47,886 nucleotides of DNA from an uncultured Bacteriovoracaceae bacterium (GTDB lineage: Bacteria; Bdellovibrionota; Bacteriovoracia; Bacteriovoracales; Bacteriovoracaceae): assembly GCA_937930825.1 (NCBI GenBank), contig CALHBL010000128.1, positions 1 to 47,886 on the forward strand, given 5' to 3'. Of this stretch, positions 26,158-35,446 are shown in pieces (the stretch's first letter is position 1; each line of letters starts with the position of its first letter). The notes under the pieces are model-generated. The model was not told the DNA's origin. It saw nothing but the letters and a program-made list of their open reading frames with translations, and searched no databases. Position numbers and translations under genes: made by a program.

Positions 26158-28061
26158 AAGACTGGACTAAAGAAGAGGCCGAAGCGACCTATCGAGTTTC
26201 CAAATGGGGAGAAGGGTACTTTGATATAAATTCAAAGGGTCATATCACGGTAAATGCAACATCGATTGGCCTCCCTATTCCTATTACTGAAGTTGTCAGC
26301 GAAATGCGCTCGCAAGGAGTGGAGCTTCCGGCCGTTATTCGCTTCCATGATATTCTCAGGTCACAGGTCAAAAAGATTAATGAAACTTTTCGTGAAGTCA
26401 TTAATGAAGCCAGCTATCAAGGAAATTTCAATGGCGTTTACCCTATAAAAGTAAATCAAATGCGAGAGGTTGTTGAAGAGATCATTGATGCAGGAGAAAG
26501 TTATCACTATGGACTCGAAGCGGGCTCTAAGGCCGAACTACTTGCAGTCCTTGCCTACAATAGTAATGACAACGCCTTAACTATTCTCAATGGCTACAAA
26601 GACGAAGACTATTTAAGCTTAGCCTTAATGGGGACAAAGCTTGGAAGAAAGATCATTATCGTTATAGAGAAATTCTCTGAGCTTCCTAAGCTCTTAAAGC
26701 TAAGTAAGAAGTTTAAAATCACCCCCATTATTGGCCTTCGAGGAAGAATGTCTATCAAAGGACAGGGAAGATGGGCGAATTCAACTGGCGACCGAGCAAA
26801 ATTTGGCCTCTCCGCATCTGAAATGATTAGAGCTGTTCAACTTATGGATGAGCATGGTCTTAAAGACTCCATCAAGCTATTTCACTTTCATATAGGTTCA
26901 CAAATTTCAGATATTAGAACTTTAAAAGATGCTATTAATGAAGGTGCTCGCATATACACTCAACTTTTCAAACTAGGCTGCGCTCTTGAATACTTTGATG
27001 CTGGAGGTGGGCTTGGTGTAAACTATGATGGTAGCCGAACTAATACTGACTCATCAATTAATTATCATCTCAATGAATATGTCGCAGATATTGTCTATGG
27101 GCTGAAACAAGTTTGCGACCTAGAGAGTGTTCCTCACCCCAATATAGTAACCGAAAGTGGAAGGGCCATTACCGCCCACCACTCACTTGTTGTCACTAAT
27201 GTTGTAGATAAAATATGTGTTTCTCAAACTGACTTTAATACAGACCCAATAAAGGATGAGCATATTCTAGTAACGAATATGAGAGAAATGCACGAGTGGA
27301 CACCTGATAAAGATAATTACCAAGAGATTTATAATGAGGCGACTCAGATTAGAGAGCAGGCCCTCCATGCCTTCAATCTCGGCGTTATCAACTTAGAGGA
27401 AAGAGCAAAGCTAGAAACTCTCTATTGGAGGGTGGTAGATAAGGTCATGACTTTTGCCCAGACTTTAAAGTCAATGCCCGAGTCTCTGCAAAATCTTGAA
27501 AATGATCTCTCTCCTCAGTATCTTTGTAATTTCTCTGTTTTTCAATCAGCCGCTGATCACTGGGCGATAGATCAGTTGCTTCCCGTTGTTCCTTTGACAA
27601 GACTTAATGAAAGGCCAGGCCTCACCTGTTCTATTGCAGATATCACTTGTGACAGTGATGGCGTTATCAATAAATTTATTAATCAAGACAAAATATCTCC
27701 GACCATGCCTATTCATGACCTAAGTGAGAATGAGGAATATCTTGTAGGGATATTTTTAACGGGGGCCTATCAAGATGTTATGGGGGACATGCATAATCTC
27801 TTTGGCCGCTTAAATGAAGTTCACGTTTACGCTGATGCAGATGATCCTCAGGGTTTCTATATCGAGGAAATAATTAAAGGCAACACATCTTCGGCCGTCT
27901 TATCGACGATGCAGTATAATCCCGAATATATGGCCCAGAGAATGAAGAAAGTTGTCAGCAAACTCGTAAGCCAAGGCCAGATGCAGCCAAGGCAAGGAGT
28001 TAAATGGGTTGATTTCTATGAAGACTGTCTAACTAGCTATACCTATCTTAAGAGCGAGTGA
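26154..28061 (+). CDS. speA: Biosynthetic arginine decarboxylase
   Basis: The 635-residue enzyme is a fold-III PLP decarboxylase of the SpeA type. It has 'GVYPIKVNQMREV' with the PLP-binding lysine, 'GLRGRMSIKGQGRW', 'LFHFHIGSQISDI' and 'FDAGGGLGVNYDGS', and the late 'CDSDGVI' segment that supplies the active site across the dimer. It makes agmatine from arginine; the neighbouring agmatinase completes putrescine synthesis. Its ATG overlaps the speB stop by four bases. It closes the plus-strand operon; a GAGTGAGT/ACTCACTC inverted repeat overlaps its stop. Confidence 0.96.
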   Translation: MKDWTKEEAEATYRVSKWGEGYFDINSKGHITVNATSIGLPIPITEVVSEMRSQGVELPAVIRFHDILRSQVKKINETFREVINEASYQGNFNGVYPIKVNQMREVVEEIIDAGESYHYGLEAGSKAELLAVLAYNSNDNALTILNGYKDEDYLSLALMGTKLGRKIIIVIEKFSELPKLLKLSKKFKITPIIGLRGRMSIKGQGRWANSTGDRAKFGLSASEMIRAVQLMDEHGLKDSIKLFHFHIGSQISDIRTLKDAINEGARIYTQLFKLGCALEYFDAGGGLGVNYDGSRTNTDSSINYHLNEYVADIVYGLKQVCDLESVPHPNIVTESGRAITAHHSLVVTNVVDKICVSQTDFNTDPIKDEHILVTNMREMHEWTPDKDNYQEIYNEATQIREQALHAFNLGVINLEERAKLETLYWRVVDKVMTFAQTLKSMPESLQNLENDLSPQYLCNFSVFQSAADHWAIDQLLPVVPLTRLNERPGLTCSIADITCDSDGVINKFINQDKISPTMPIHDLSENEEYLVGIFLTGAYQDVMGDMHNLFGRLNEVHVYADADDPQGFYIEEIIKGNTSSAVLSTMQYNPEYMAQRMKKVVSKLVSQGQMQPRQGVKWVDFYEDCLTSYTYLKSE

Positions 28062-28076
28062 GTTAGCTACTCACTC
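28056..28076. repeat. 8-bp inverted repeat at the speA 3' end
   Basis: GAGTGAGT (28056-28063, including the speA stop codon) and ACTCACTC (28069-28076) pair around a 5-base loop, between convergent speA and hflC. No clear T-run follows, so it may be a weak terminator or an mRNA 3' stabilising structure. Confidence 0.5.
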
Positions 28077-28084
28077 TATATTAG

Positions 28085-29062
28085 CTAATAAGACTTTTTA
28101 AAGTACTTAAATAAGTCTCCATCAGAGCTCATAAGAAATTTCGCATCTTCACGAAGTGAGTTCTTATAAACATCCATAGTTTTTGTGAACTCAAAAAAGC
28201 TAGGATCCTGAGAGAGGGCTTGAGCATAAATTCTAATTGCCTTTGCCTCTCCTATCCCTTTAACAATCTCCGCTTTCTTATATGCTTCAGACTTAATTTC
28301 TCTTAAATCTCTAGCGAGTCGACCTTCAATCTTGGCCTTTTCACCTTGACCAATTGAGCGAATTTTCTGAGCAACTCTCTGTCTTTCAGAAATCATTCTC
28401 TCATAGACTTTAGTCTCAACAGATGCCTCATAGGAAATTCTTCTAAACTGAACATCTATAAGCTCTATCCCAAATTTTGCAAGTTCTTTACTTGCAGACT
28501 TCGCAATCAAATTTGAAAGCTTCTCTCTTCCTTCAAAAATCTTTTCTATTTCTCCAGTAATTTCGTCCTCGATCACTGGCTCACCACTTGCTTTAAGCTT
28601 CACAATTTCATTTTTCTTTTCTTCAATCTTATCCAAAATACCGTTAGAGTTTCGAACTGCCTCAACAAGGTTTTGATTAGAAATAACATCTCTAGTTGCA
28701 GAGTCTAAGAGTGCATCTAAGCGCCCTTTAGCTCCACGCTCATTTCTAACTGTCTGAATAAATTTAAGAGCATCTACAACTTTCCAACGAGCAGTAGTAT
28801 CAACTTTAATGTACTTCTTGTCCTTTGTAGGGATTTGATTTGGAAAACCATCCCAGCTTAGAATTCGCTTATCAACAAACTGAACTTTTTGAACAAAAGG
28901 AAGTTTAAAGTGAAGCCCTGCCTCTACTAAAGGCTCTCCTACTGGCTTACCAAACTGAGTAATAATCGCTTGTCGACCTTCATTAATTTCAAAAAATGTC
29001 ATTTTGAAAATAATCATAATCAAAACAAGAATAACTATAGAAACTATGCTTTTATTTCCCAC
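28085..29062 (-). CDS. hflC: Membrane protease modulator HflC
   Basis: The 325-residue protein has an N-terminal membrane anchor (about 5-24) and an SPFH/band-7 domain that starts 'INEGRQAIITQFGKPV'. With HflK it forms the periplasmic-facing cage that regulates the FtsH protease. A helical stretch 'RQRVAQKIRSIGQGEKAKIEGR' lies at about 228-250. It overlaps the end of hflK by 11 bases. This hflK-hflC order is standard; ftsH is not in the window. Confidence 0.95.
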   Translation of the reverse strand: MGNKSIVSIVILVLIMIIFKMTFFEINEGRQAIITQFGKPVGEPLVEAGLHFKLPFVQKVQFVDKRILSWDGFPNQIPTKDKKYIKVDTTARWKVVDALKFIQTVRNERGAKGRLDALLDSATRDVISNQNLVEAVRNSNGILDKIEEKKNEIVKLKASGEPVIEDEITGEIEKIFEGREKLSNLIAKSASKELAKFGIELIDVQFRRISYEASVETKVYERMISERQRVAQKIRSIGQGEKAKIEGRLARDLREIKSEAYKKAEIVKGIGEAKAIRIYAQALSQDPSFFEFTKTMDVYKNSLREDAKFLMSSDGDLFKYFKKSY

Positions 29063-30026
29063 TTATAACTCCACTTTTTGAAAAAACTGGAAGAACACCT
29101 TTTACTGCATCATCAACGATCGTAATATCTTCGACCTTCTTTAAAATGCTGGACATTGTCTCAAGGTAGATTCTTTTCCGAGTAATTTTCGGGGCCCTCT
29201 TATATTCTTTCAGAATTGATAAGAATTTCTCTGCGTCACCCTGAGCCTTATTTACCTCAGCTTTAGCAGAACCTTCTGCCTCACTGACAAGCTTTTCAGC
29301 TTTACCTCTGGCTTCAGGAATAACTCTATTGTATGACTCTTCAGCTTGATTAATTACTTTCTCTTGCTCCTGCTTCGCAGCATTCACTTCATTAAAAGAC
29401 TTCTTAACAAAATCTGGTGGGTTCACATCCTGAAGCTTTACAGTAACGATCGTTACCCCAAGATCATAGTTATTCAAAATCTCTTGCATTAACCTCTGAG
29501 CTTCACTTGCTATCTCAACTCTTCCTGTTGTTAAAACATCTGTAACAAGTCTATCACCAACAACTCTTCGCATGATTGATTCTGAAACATCTCGAATATT
29601 TCTCTCAGGAGAGGACGTTTGAAATAAGTATTTAAACGGGTCACTAATTTGATACTGAACAACCCATTCAACGTCAGCAACATTAAGATCTCCAGTCAAC
29701 ATTAGTGACTCTTGATCAAAACTTTTTTGATTATAAGTCGTTCTTCTTCCTTGAGTACTCTTGGTTCTAAAGCCAAACTCCTGCTGTAAAACTCGTTTAG
29801 TCTTAACCAGAGTAACCTCATCAACACCTAAGGGAAGTTTAAAGTGAAGACCCGGTTGAGAAGTTCCTAGATACTTTCCAAAACGAATGATCACTGCTTC
29901 TTCATCTGGCTGAACTGTATAAAAAGAAGTTCTTCCTAGTGTAATTAGAAATAATACTATAAAAACTGGGCCGATAAATTTGCTGCCCTTATCAAAATCA
30001 TTCTTAGCTTTGTCCCACTCGCTCAC
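29052..30026 (-). CDS. hflK: Membrane protease modulator HflK
   Basis: This 324-residue partner of HflC has one membrane helix at about 18-35 ('IGPVFIVLFLITLGRTSFY') and an SPFH/band-7 domain beginning 'VQPDEEAVIIRFGKYLG'. The helical segment 'AAKQEQEKVINQAEESYNRV' is typical of HflK. The start is a GTG with AGGAG about seven bases before it. The long Gly-rich N-terminus of some HflK proteins is missing, so the cytoplasmic end is short. It follows the biotin carrier gene after 14 bases, so it may share a transcript with the carboxylase genes. Confidence 0.94.
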   Translation of the reverse strand: MSEWDKAKNDFDKGSKFIGPVFIVLFLITLGRTSFYTVQPDEEAVIIRFGKYLGTSQPGLHFKLPLGVDEVTLVKTKRVLQQEFGFRTKSTQGRRTTYNQKSFDQESLMLTGDLNVADVEWVVQYQISDPFKYLFQTSSPERNIRDVSESIMRRVVGDRLVTDVLTTGRVEIASEAQRLMQEILNNYDLGVTIVTVKLQDVNPPDFVKKSFNEVNAAKQEQEKVINQAEESYNRVIPEARGKAEKLVSEAEGSAKAEVNKAQGDAEKFLSILKEYKRAPKITRKRIYLETMSSILKKVEDITIVDDAVKGVLPVFSKSGVISGK

Positions 30027-30040
30027 AAAGTCTCCTTTTC

Positions 30041-30547
30041 TTACTCTATTTCCACCATAAGAACACCTGAATCCAGGGCGTCCCCTTCACTGACGTGAAT
30101 TGCTTTAACACTTCCTTCAACAGAAGTTTTGATCTCATTTTCCATTTTCATGGCCTCAAGAATGAGAACACATTCTCCCTTCTTGACCACTTGTCCAACT
30201 TCAATATTGATTTTTACCACCTTACCCGGCATTTGGGTAAGTAATTCGCCACTTGCTCCACCAGAAAGGCCAGATGGCTTAAAGCCTCTATAAACTTTCA
30301 AGACTTGATCAACATTGAGAAGCCTCCGTGGAATATGCTGACGCGCAATCTTCTTCCACGCTTTGTTGTCATCAGAGCAGTAGTAGTTCCCTGCTAACTT
30401 TCTAATAAAAATAGATTCTTTATTAACAACCTTGTTTTCAGTAACTGTACAGAATTCATACTCAACAAGTTTTGATGAGTGCTGCACTGTTTTAGTTAGA
30501 TCAATAATATATTCACTATTTTCTGAATCTATAAGATAAGTTCTCAT
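30041..30547 (-). CDS. Biotin carboxyl carrier subunit of acyl-CoA carboxylase
   Basis: The 168-residue protein ends in a biotinyl domain: 'MPGKVVKINIEVGQVVKKGE' then 'LILEAMKMENEI', with the biotinylated lysine at residue 134 and the usual 'AMKM' context. The first 100 residues are a family-variable region that probably contacts the carboxylase subunit. Its ATG overlaps the stop of the biotin carboxylase gene (TAATG). With the two genes before it, it completes a three-subunit carboxylase, most likely for propionyl-CoA. Confidence 0.92.
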   Translation of the reverse strand: MRTYLIDSENSEYIIDLTKTVQHSSKLVEYEFCTVTENKVVNKESIFIRKLAGNYYCSDDNKAWKKIARQHIPRRLLNVDQVLKVYRGFKPSGLSGGASGELLTQMPGKVVKINIEVGQVVKKGECVLILEAMKMENEIKTSVEGSVKAIHVSEGDALDSGVLMVEIE

Positions 30548-31998
30548 TACATCCCCATATTACGAGCTTCAGCTGCAGCAAGTTTTCTGTAAATAGATAC
30601 AAAGTCTATACTTTTGTCGATCCTCTCTTGTGGAGCAGTATCGGTAATATAGTTTGTCGTATAGCCCCCTTCGTTAAAGACAGGGTCGTCCATAACTACT
30701 TTGTGAAGTGGAATATTATTCTTAAGTCCTTCTATGTAAAGGCCTGCAAGTGCTGCTTTCATCTTTCTAATGGCAACATCTCTAACAAGACCTTTAGCAA
30801 CTAACTTTCCAACCATGGGATCAAAATCAGGAGTAACTTCAAGTCCTCTATAAAGGCAATGATCAAACCTAACTCCCTGAGGGAAGTTTGTTTCAAACCC
30901 AGTTACAACTCCCGGAGAAGGAAGCATAGTAATCGGATCTTCAGCGCAAATTCTGCACTCAATCGCATGGCCAGTCTTTTTAATCCATTCCTGTGAAGGG
31001 ATTTGAAGGTCATCTCCAAAAGCCGATTGGATCATGCAAATAATAAGGTCTACACCTGTGATCTCTTCAGTGATTGGATGCTCTACTTGAATACGAGTAT
31101 TCATTTCCAAGAAGTAGAACTTCTTATCCTCACCCATAATAAATTCAACTGTCCCTGCTGAATCATACTTTACACTGCGAGCTAGTTTTACAGCTGTCTC
31201 ACAAATATCTCTTCTTAACTCTTCATCTTCTCCAATGAAAGGAGATGGAGCTTCCTCTATAATTTTCTGATGACGCCTTTGAATTGAACATTCTCTTTCA
31301 AAGAAGTGGTAAACATTGCCCTTCTTATCCGCCATTATCTGAACTTCAATATGATGAGGGTTAACAATAAGTTTCTCAACTAATAAATCCCCGTTTCCAA
31401 AAGCAGCTGTAGATTCTCTCACAACAGCTTCGAAATTCTTTTGAACTTCTTCGGGAGATATGCAGGCGCGCATTCCCCGGCCTCCACCGCCAGCAACCGC
31501 CTTTAATAGAATAGGATACCCAATCTCTTCAGCAACCTCTAAGGCCTTCTTCACTGTCGGCACAGCTTCAGATGTTCCAGGCACAACTGGTACGCCGGCA
31601 TCTCTGGCCAAAGCCTTTGAAGTCGCTTTATCACCCATCACTTTTATAGCTTCATTGTGAGGGCCAATAAAAATAATCCCAGCTTCTGAAAGCATTGTTG
31701 AAAAGTTTCCATTTTCCGAAAGAAAACCATAACCAGGATGAACACCATCAATATTATTTTCTTTTGCTAGCGCTACAAGTTTGGCCATATCAAGATAGGT
31801 CTCAGCATTACCGTTACCTTCCAAATGCACCCACTCATCACAATATTCCAAATGAGCAGCATCAGGTTCATTATCAGTCCAAAGACCTACTGAGGTGTGA
31901 CCTAATTCTCTACACGCTTTGGCAACACGAGAAGCAATTTCTCCTCGGTTAACAATCATTACCCTCTTAGGTTTAATCTCTTCTAGTCGAATGCTCAT
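30547..31998 (-). CDS. pccA: Biotin carboxylase subunit of acyl-/propionyl-CoA carboxylase
   Basis: The 483-residue ATP-grasp enzyme carboxylates biotin. It shows the N-terminal 'VMIVNRGEIASRVAKAC', the glycine-rich ATP loop 'KAVAGGGGRGMRA', and 'FLEMNTRIQVEHPITE' with the metal and bicarbonate residues. It lacks an attached biotin domain, which is supplied by the next gene. The start overlaps the pccB stop (ATGA). It could equally be annotated accC-like; assignment to propionyl-CoA carboxylase rests on the neighbouring pccB and the mutase elsewhere in the window, so the substrate is inferred. Confidence 0.93.
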   Translation of the reverse strand: MSIRLEEIKPKRVMIVNRGEIASRVAKACRELGHTSVGLWTDNEPDAAHLEYCDEWVHLEGNGNAETYLDMAKLVALAKENNIDGVHPGYGFLSENGNFSTMLSEAGIIFIGPHNEAIKVMGDKATSKALARDAGVPVVPGTSEAVPTVKKALEVAEEIGYPILLKAVAGGGGRGMRACISPEEVQKNFEAVVRESTAAFGNGDLLVEKLIVNPHHIEVQIMADKKGNVYHFFERECSIQRRHQKIIEEAPSPFIGEDEELRRDICETAVKLARSVKYDSAGTVEFIMGEDKKFYFLEMNTRIQVEHPITEEITGVDLIICMIQSAFGDDLQIPSQEWIKKTGHAIECRICAEDPITMLPSPGVVTGFETNFPQGVRFDHCLYRGLEVTPDFDPMVGKLVAKGLVRDVAIRKMKAALAGLYIEGLKNNIPLHKVVMDDPVFNEGGYTTNYITDTAPQERIDKSIDFVSIYRKLAAAEARNMGM

Positions 31999-33560
31999 AA
32001 TTGAATATTTCCATGTTTTCTAGGAGGAAGGCTTACTTTCTTGTCTTTAAGGACGCAGAAGTATTCATAAATACTCTTTCGTGTTTCTTCGGGAAGAATA
32101 ACAGAGTCAACATAGCCAACTTCAGCCGCTCTATAAGGATTACTAAACTTCTTTTCATAGTCAGCAACTAAGCTCGCTTTCTTCTCATCAAAAGCAGCTC
32201 CCTCAAGACCCTGTAGTTCTTTTCTAAAAACAATATTAACGGCACCTTCTGCACCCATTACCGCAATCTCAGCAGTTGGGTAGGCCAGATTAATATCTGC
32301 TTTAATATGCTTTGATGCCATTACATCATAAGCACCACCATAAGCTTTTCGAGTAATCAATGTAATCATTGGTACTGTAGCTTCCGCATAGGCATAAAGA
32401 AGTTTAGAACCATGAGTAATTATTCCTCCATACTCCTGAGTCACTCCTGGAAGAAAGCCAGGTACATCAACGAGGGTTAAAAGAGGAATATCAAAAGCAT
32501 CACAGTAGCGCACAAACCTTGCGGCCTTTCTCGAGCTATCAATATCGAGAACACCTGCTAAAATCTGCGGTTGATTGGCCACAATGCCTATTTTGATTCC
32601 ACCAATTGAAGCAAACCCAACAACTATATTCTTAGCGAAATCTTTATGAACTTCTAAGAAGTTTCCATCATCAACTATATCAACGATGACCTCTTTCATG
32701 TCATAGGGCTTTTTTGGATTTGCTGGAATAATTTCTTTTAATTTACCATTCTCACGAAAGACTGAATCTGTAGATTCTTTACTTACTTGATCCCTATAAT
32801 TTGATGCTGGGATGTAAGTCAATAATTCGCGAACTCTTTCGAAAGTCTCGTCTTCATCAGCACATTTAAATTGAGCTACACCCGATTTTTCATTATGAGT
32901 TGTAGCACCGCCAAGGTCTTCCTTCGTCACTTCTTCATGCGTTACCGTTTTAATTACGTCTGGACCTGTAACAAACATATAGGAGGTTTTATCCACCATA
33001 AAAACAAAGTCTGTTATTGCTGGTGAGTAAACGGCCCCTCCTGCACAAGGCCCCATAATGAGAGATATCTGCGGGATCACGCCAGAGCATAGAACATTTC
33101 TATAGAAGATATCAGCATAGCCTGCAAGAGATTCAACACCTTCTTGAATTCTTGCGCCACCACTATCATTCATTCCAATAATGGGAATGCGATTCTCAAG
33201 AGCAAAGTCCATTATTTTACATATTTTCTTAGCATGGGCAGCACCGAGTGCTCCGCCCCAGCAAGTGAAGTCTTGAGAATAGAGTGCTACTTTTTGGCCA
33301 TTGATTTCACCAAGCCCAGTAACAACGCCATCCCCAAGATACTTATTCTTCTCCATTCCAAAAGAAGTACACTGATGAACAACAAATTGATCAAACTCAA
33401 TAAATGAACCTGGGTCTAAGAGTCTTTCAACTCTCTCTCTTGCTGTATATTTTCCTTGGGCGTGATGCTTCTCAATTCGAGCAGCGCCTCCCCCTATTTT
33501 TGAATTTTCTCGTAAACCTAAAAGCTCATTACGCTTTTGGTCCAACAGATCACTGGACAT
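31995..33560 (-). CDS. pccB: Carboxyltransferase subunit of propionyl-CoA carboxylase
   Basis: This 521-residue crotonase-fold protein transfers the carboxyl group from biotin to the acyl-CoA. Typical segments include 'DSGGARIQEGVESLAGYADIF', quoted here by its opening 'DSGGARIQEG', 'GPCAGGAVYSPA', 'VDVPGFLPGVTQE' and 'MGAEGAVNIVFRKE'. Such sequences are close to PccB/MmdA type chains that make methylmalonyl-CoA from propionyl-CoA. The ATG follows directly after a run of seven T, and its ribosome site AGGAGG is the 3' arm of a terminator-like hairpin (33561-33611). First gene of pccB-pccA-carrier, with hflK-hflC after. Confidence 0.94.
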   Translation of the reverse strand: MSSDLLDQKRNELLGLRENSKIGGGAARIEKHHAQGKYTARERVERLLDPGSFIEFDQFVVHQCTSFGMEKNKYLGDGVVTGLGEINGQKVALYSQDFTCWGGALGAAHAKKICKIMDFALENRIPIIGMNDSGGARIQEGVESLAGYADIFYRNVLCSGVIPQISLIMGPCAGGAVYSPAITDFVFMVDKTSYMFVTGPDVIKTVTHEEVTKEDLGGATTHNEKSGVAQFKCADEDETFERVRELLTYIPASNYRDQVSKESTDSVFRENGKLKEIIPANPKKPYDMKEVIVDIVDDGNFLEVHKDFAKNIVVGFASIGGIKIGIVANQPQILAGVLDIDSSRKAARFVRYCDAFDIPLLTLVDVPGFLPGVTQEYGGIITHGSKLLYAYAEATVPMITLITRKAYGGAYDVMASKHIKADINLAYPTAEIAVMGAEGAVNIVFRKELQGLEGAAFDEKKASLVADYEKKFSNPYRAAEVGYVDSVILPEETRKSIYEYFCVLKDKKVSLPPRKHGNIQL

Positions 33561-33611
33561 AAAAAAACCTCCTAAAAGCCTAGGTAATATACCCTTATGG
33601 CGTTTAGGAGG
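33561..33611 (-). terminator. Terminator-like hairpin containing the pccB ribosome site
   Basis: CCTCCTAAA and TTTAGGAGG (33603-33611 and 33568-33576 in minus-strand order) are exact complements. Inside, GCC/GGC and a GGTA/TACC core extend the stem. The 3' arm is followed by seven T residues (33561-33567) and then the pccB ATG (33558-33560). It fits the end of the upstream regulator transcript, and its 3' arm includes AGGAGG, the pccB ribosome site. Confidence 0.8.
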
Positions 33612-33635
33612 CTATTTCTCTGCGTTATTTATTTA

Positions 33636-35219
33636 CTATTCGTTTGCTGCCTGCTTTCTCTTATCAAGGTCATACTTATCAACTTTCATAATAAGTGACG
33701 CTCGACTAATTCCAAGTTCTTTAGCAAGTTTTGACTTATTGAAGTTGCAGCGCTTCAGGCCTTCTTTGATCATAATGGATTCAAGTTCCTCAAGAGCGGT
33801 TTTCAAAGATCCATTGGTATTGATACCTCTTACCGAAGCCGTTCCACCAGAGCGAGGACCACCAACCGCATCCATTATCCGCGGACTCATTTGCTCTGGA
33901 GTAACAATCTTATCGTCACCCGCAAGGACAACAAGTCTTTCGATTTCATTTTCAAGCTCTCGCACATTACCTGGCCAGTGATAGTCTAGCATTTTCTCTA
34001 AGCACTTTTTTGAAAAAGTCTTCATGGCCAGACCGGCTTCGTCACACCTCTTCTTAAGAAAGTGATCCATAAGTATAGGGATATCTTCTTTACGCTCTTT
34101 CAAAGCAGGTAAGTTTACATTGATTACATTGATTCTATAGTAGAGGTCTTCTCTGAATTCACCGGATTCCATCATTTTCTTGATGTCTCTGTTAGTTGCA
34201 GCAATAATCCTCACATCTGTTTTTCTCGGAGCATTTGCGCCAACTGGTAAGAAGGTTCCTTCTTGAAGTACTCTTAGAAGTTTCACCTGCATTGAAAGAC
34301 TAGTATCTCCAACTTCATCAAGAAATAGTGTGCCACCATTTGCTTGCTCAAATAGACCTTTCTTATCTTTGATTGCACCAGTAAAGGCTCCTTTAACATG
34401 TCCAAATAGTTCTGAGTCAAGGAGGTTATCGTTAAAGGCCGAGCAGTTTAGGGCCAAGAACATATTATCTTTTCGTGGTGAGTAGTAGTGAATTGCTTTG
34501 GCAACAAGTTCCTTACCTGTACCATTTTGACCTTGTACAAATACTGAAGCTTCTGAAGTTGAGATCTTCTCTAGCAAATTATAGATCTGCTGCATCTTCT
34601 TAGATTTACCAATCATCATATGATAGCGATACTTATCACCTAACTCAGAGTTAAGCTCTTGAATCCTTTCTTCTCTCTTTGAAATCTCTTCATGGAATTC
34701 TACAATTTCTTCTGAAACTAATTCAACAAGTTCGGGTAAGTATTCAACATCCAAATCATTCATAGAACGTAAATGATCAACCGCAGACTTAGCATCAGCT
34801 TCAGAAGCGCCAGACTCCACAACCTGAGCAACTAAGGCAGACTTCTCATCTTCAGTGATTGAATCAAGAACAAAGGGATAGGCGATTACTGTTCCCATAT
34901 ACTCGCCATCTACAACAACTCTTGAGGCAACACCTTTGATATGAGTAAATGAGCTCTCAAAAATAATGGTTTGATTATTTTCATCTTTTAGGGTCTCAGT
35001 TACATTCTCAATATCTTGATGAGTAAAGTTATGGCCCATTGGCATATTCATCTGAACCTTAAAGAATAAATTCTTATGCTCTTTTCCTTTATCAAGATGC
35101 CCACTTTGAATTTTTCCATGAGAGTCAGTCCAGATTAGCTCTGTACCGTACCACTTATGTAAAATCTCAGATAGCTTTGAGATAACATGTAAATTCTTCA
35201 TCTCTTTCCAATTGATCAT
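33636..35219 (-). CDS. Sigma-54-dependent transcriptional activator
   Basis: The 527-residue protein has an N-terminal sensor region (about 1-180, resembling a PocR/GAF-type ligand domain but not certain), a coiled linker (175-200), an AAA+ domain (about 200-430) with Walker A 'GQNGTGKE' (230-237), the sigma-54 contact loop 'GAFTGA' (277-282) and Walker B 'TLFLDE' (297-302), and a Fis-type helix-turn-helix ('[18 protein letters not shown]', about 496-513). There is no receiver domain, so a small ligand probably controls it. It lies directly before the carboxylase genes, making them candidate targets, but I see no matching -24/-12 promoter there. Confidence 0.93.
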   Translation of the reverse strand: MINWKEMKNLHVISKLSEILHKWYGTELIWTDSHGKIQSGHLDKGKEHKNLFFKVQMNMPMGHNFTHQDIENVTETLKDENNQTIIFESSFTHIKGVASRVVVDGEYMGTVIAYPFVLDSITEDEKSALVAQVVESGASEADAKSAVDHLRSMNDLDVEYLPELVELVSEEIVEFHEEISKREERIQELNSELGDKYRYHMMIGKSKKMQQIYNLLEKISTSEASVFVQGQNGTGKELVAKAIHYYSPRKDNMFLALNCSAFNDNLLDSELFGHVKGAFTGAIKDKKGLFEQANGGTLFLDEVGDTSLSMQVKLLRVLQEGTFLPVGANAPRKTDVRIIAATNRDIKKMMESGEFREDLYYRINVINVNLPALKERKEDIPILMDHFLKKRCDEAGLAMKTFSKKCLEKMLDYHWPGNVRELENEIERLVVLAGDDKIVTPEQMSPRIMDAVGGPRSGGTASVRGINTNGSLKTALEELESIMIKEGLKRCNFNKSKLAKELGISRASLIMKVDKYDLDKRKQAANE

Positions 35220-35446
35220 CTCTATCTCCTGACTAATTTTCTTAGCCTAAGTAACGTCCAAAAAAGAAACATCACCGTGAATAACTGTTTAACTTTTCGG
35301 CAGTTTCTTAAATCTCTTGAGGTTGCCTAGAATGATTTTGAATAGATTTTGATCGAAATATACTATAATATATGTAAATTCGGCTATTTAGATAGCCCAA
35401 TAAGTAGGCAAAAGTTACTTCATCGGCAGATGATTGTGTAAGACTT
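35220..35446 (-). other. Intergenic region upstream of the sigma-54 activator
   Basis: This 227-base AT-rich gap contains GGCTAT/ATAGCC around a 4-base loop (about 35385-35400), a weak 3' structure for the thioredoxin-like gene, and a run of alternating AT including TATAGT and TATTAT that could be -10 elements. AGGAG precedes the activator ATG. I see no gene, repeat or convincing -35 in it. Confidence 0.4.

Noticed and set aside
35340-35400. Sigma-54 promoter before the activator gene
   Set aside because: Candidate GG...GC pairs have the wrong spacing (11 rather than 10 bases).
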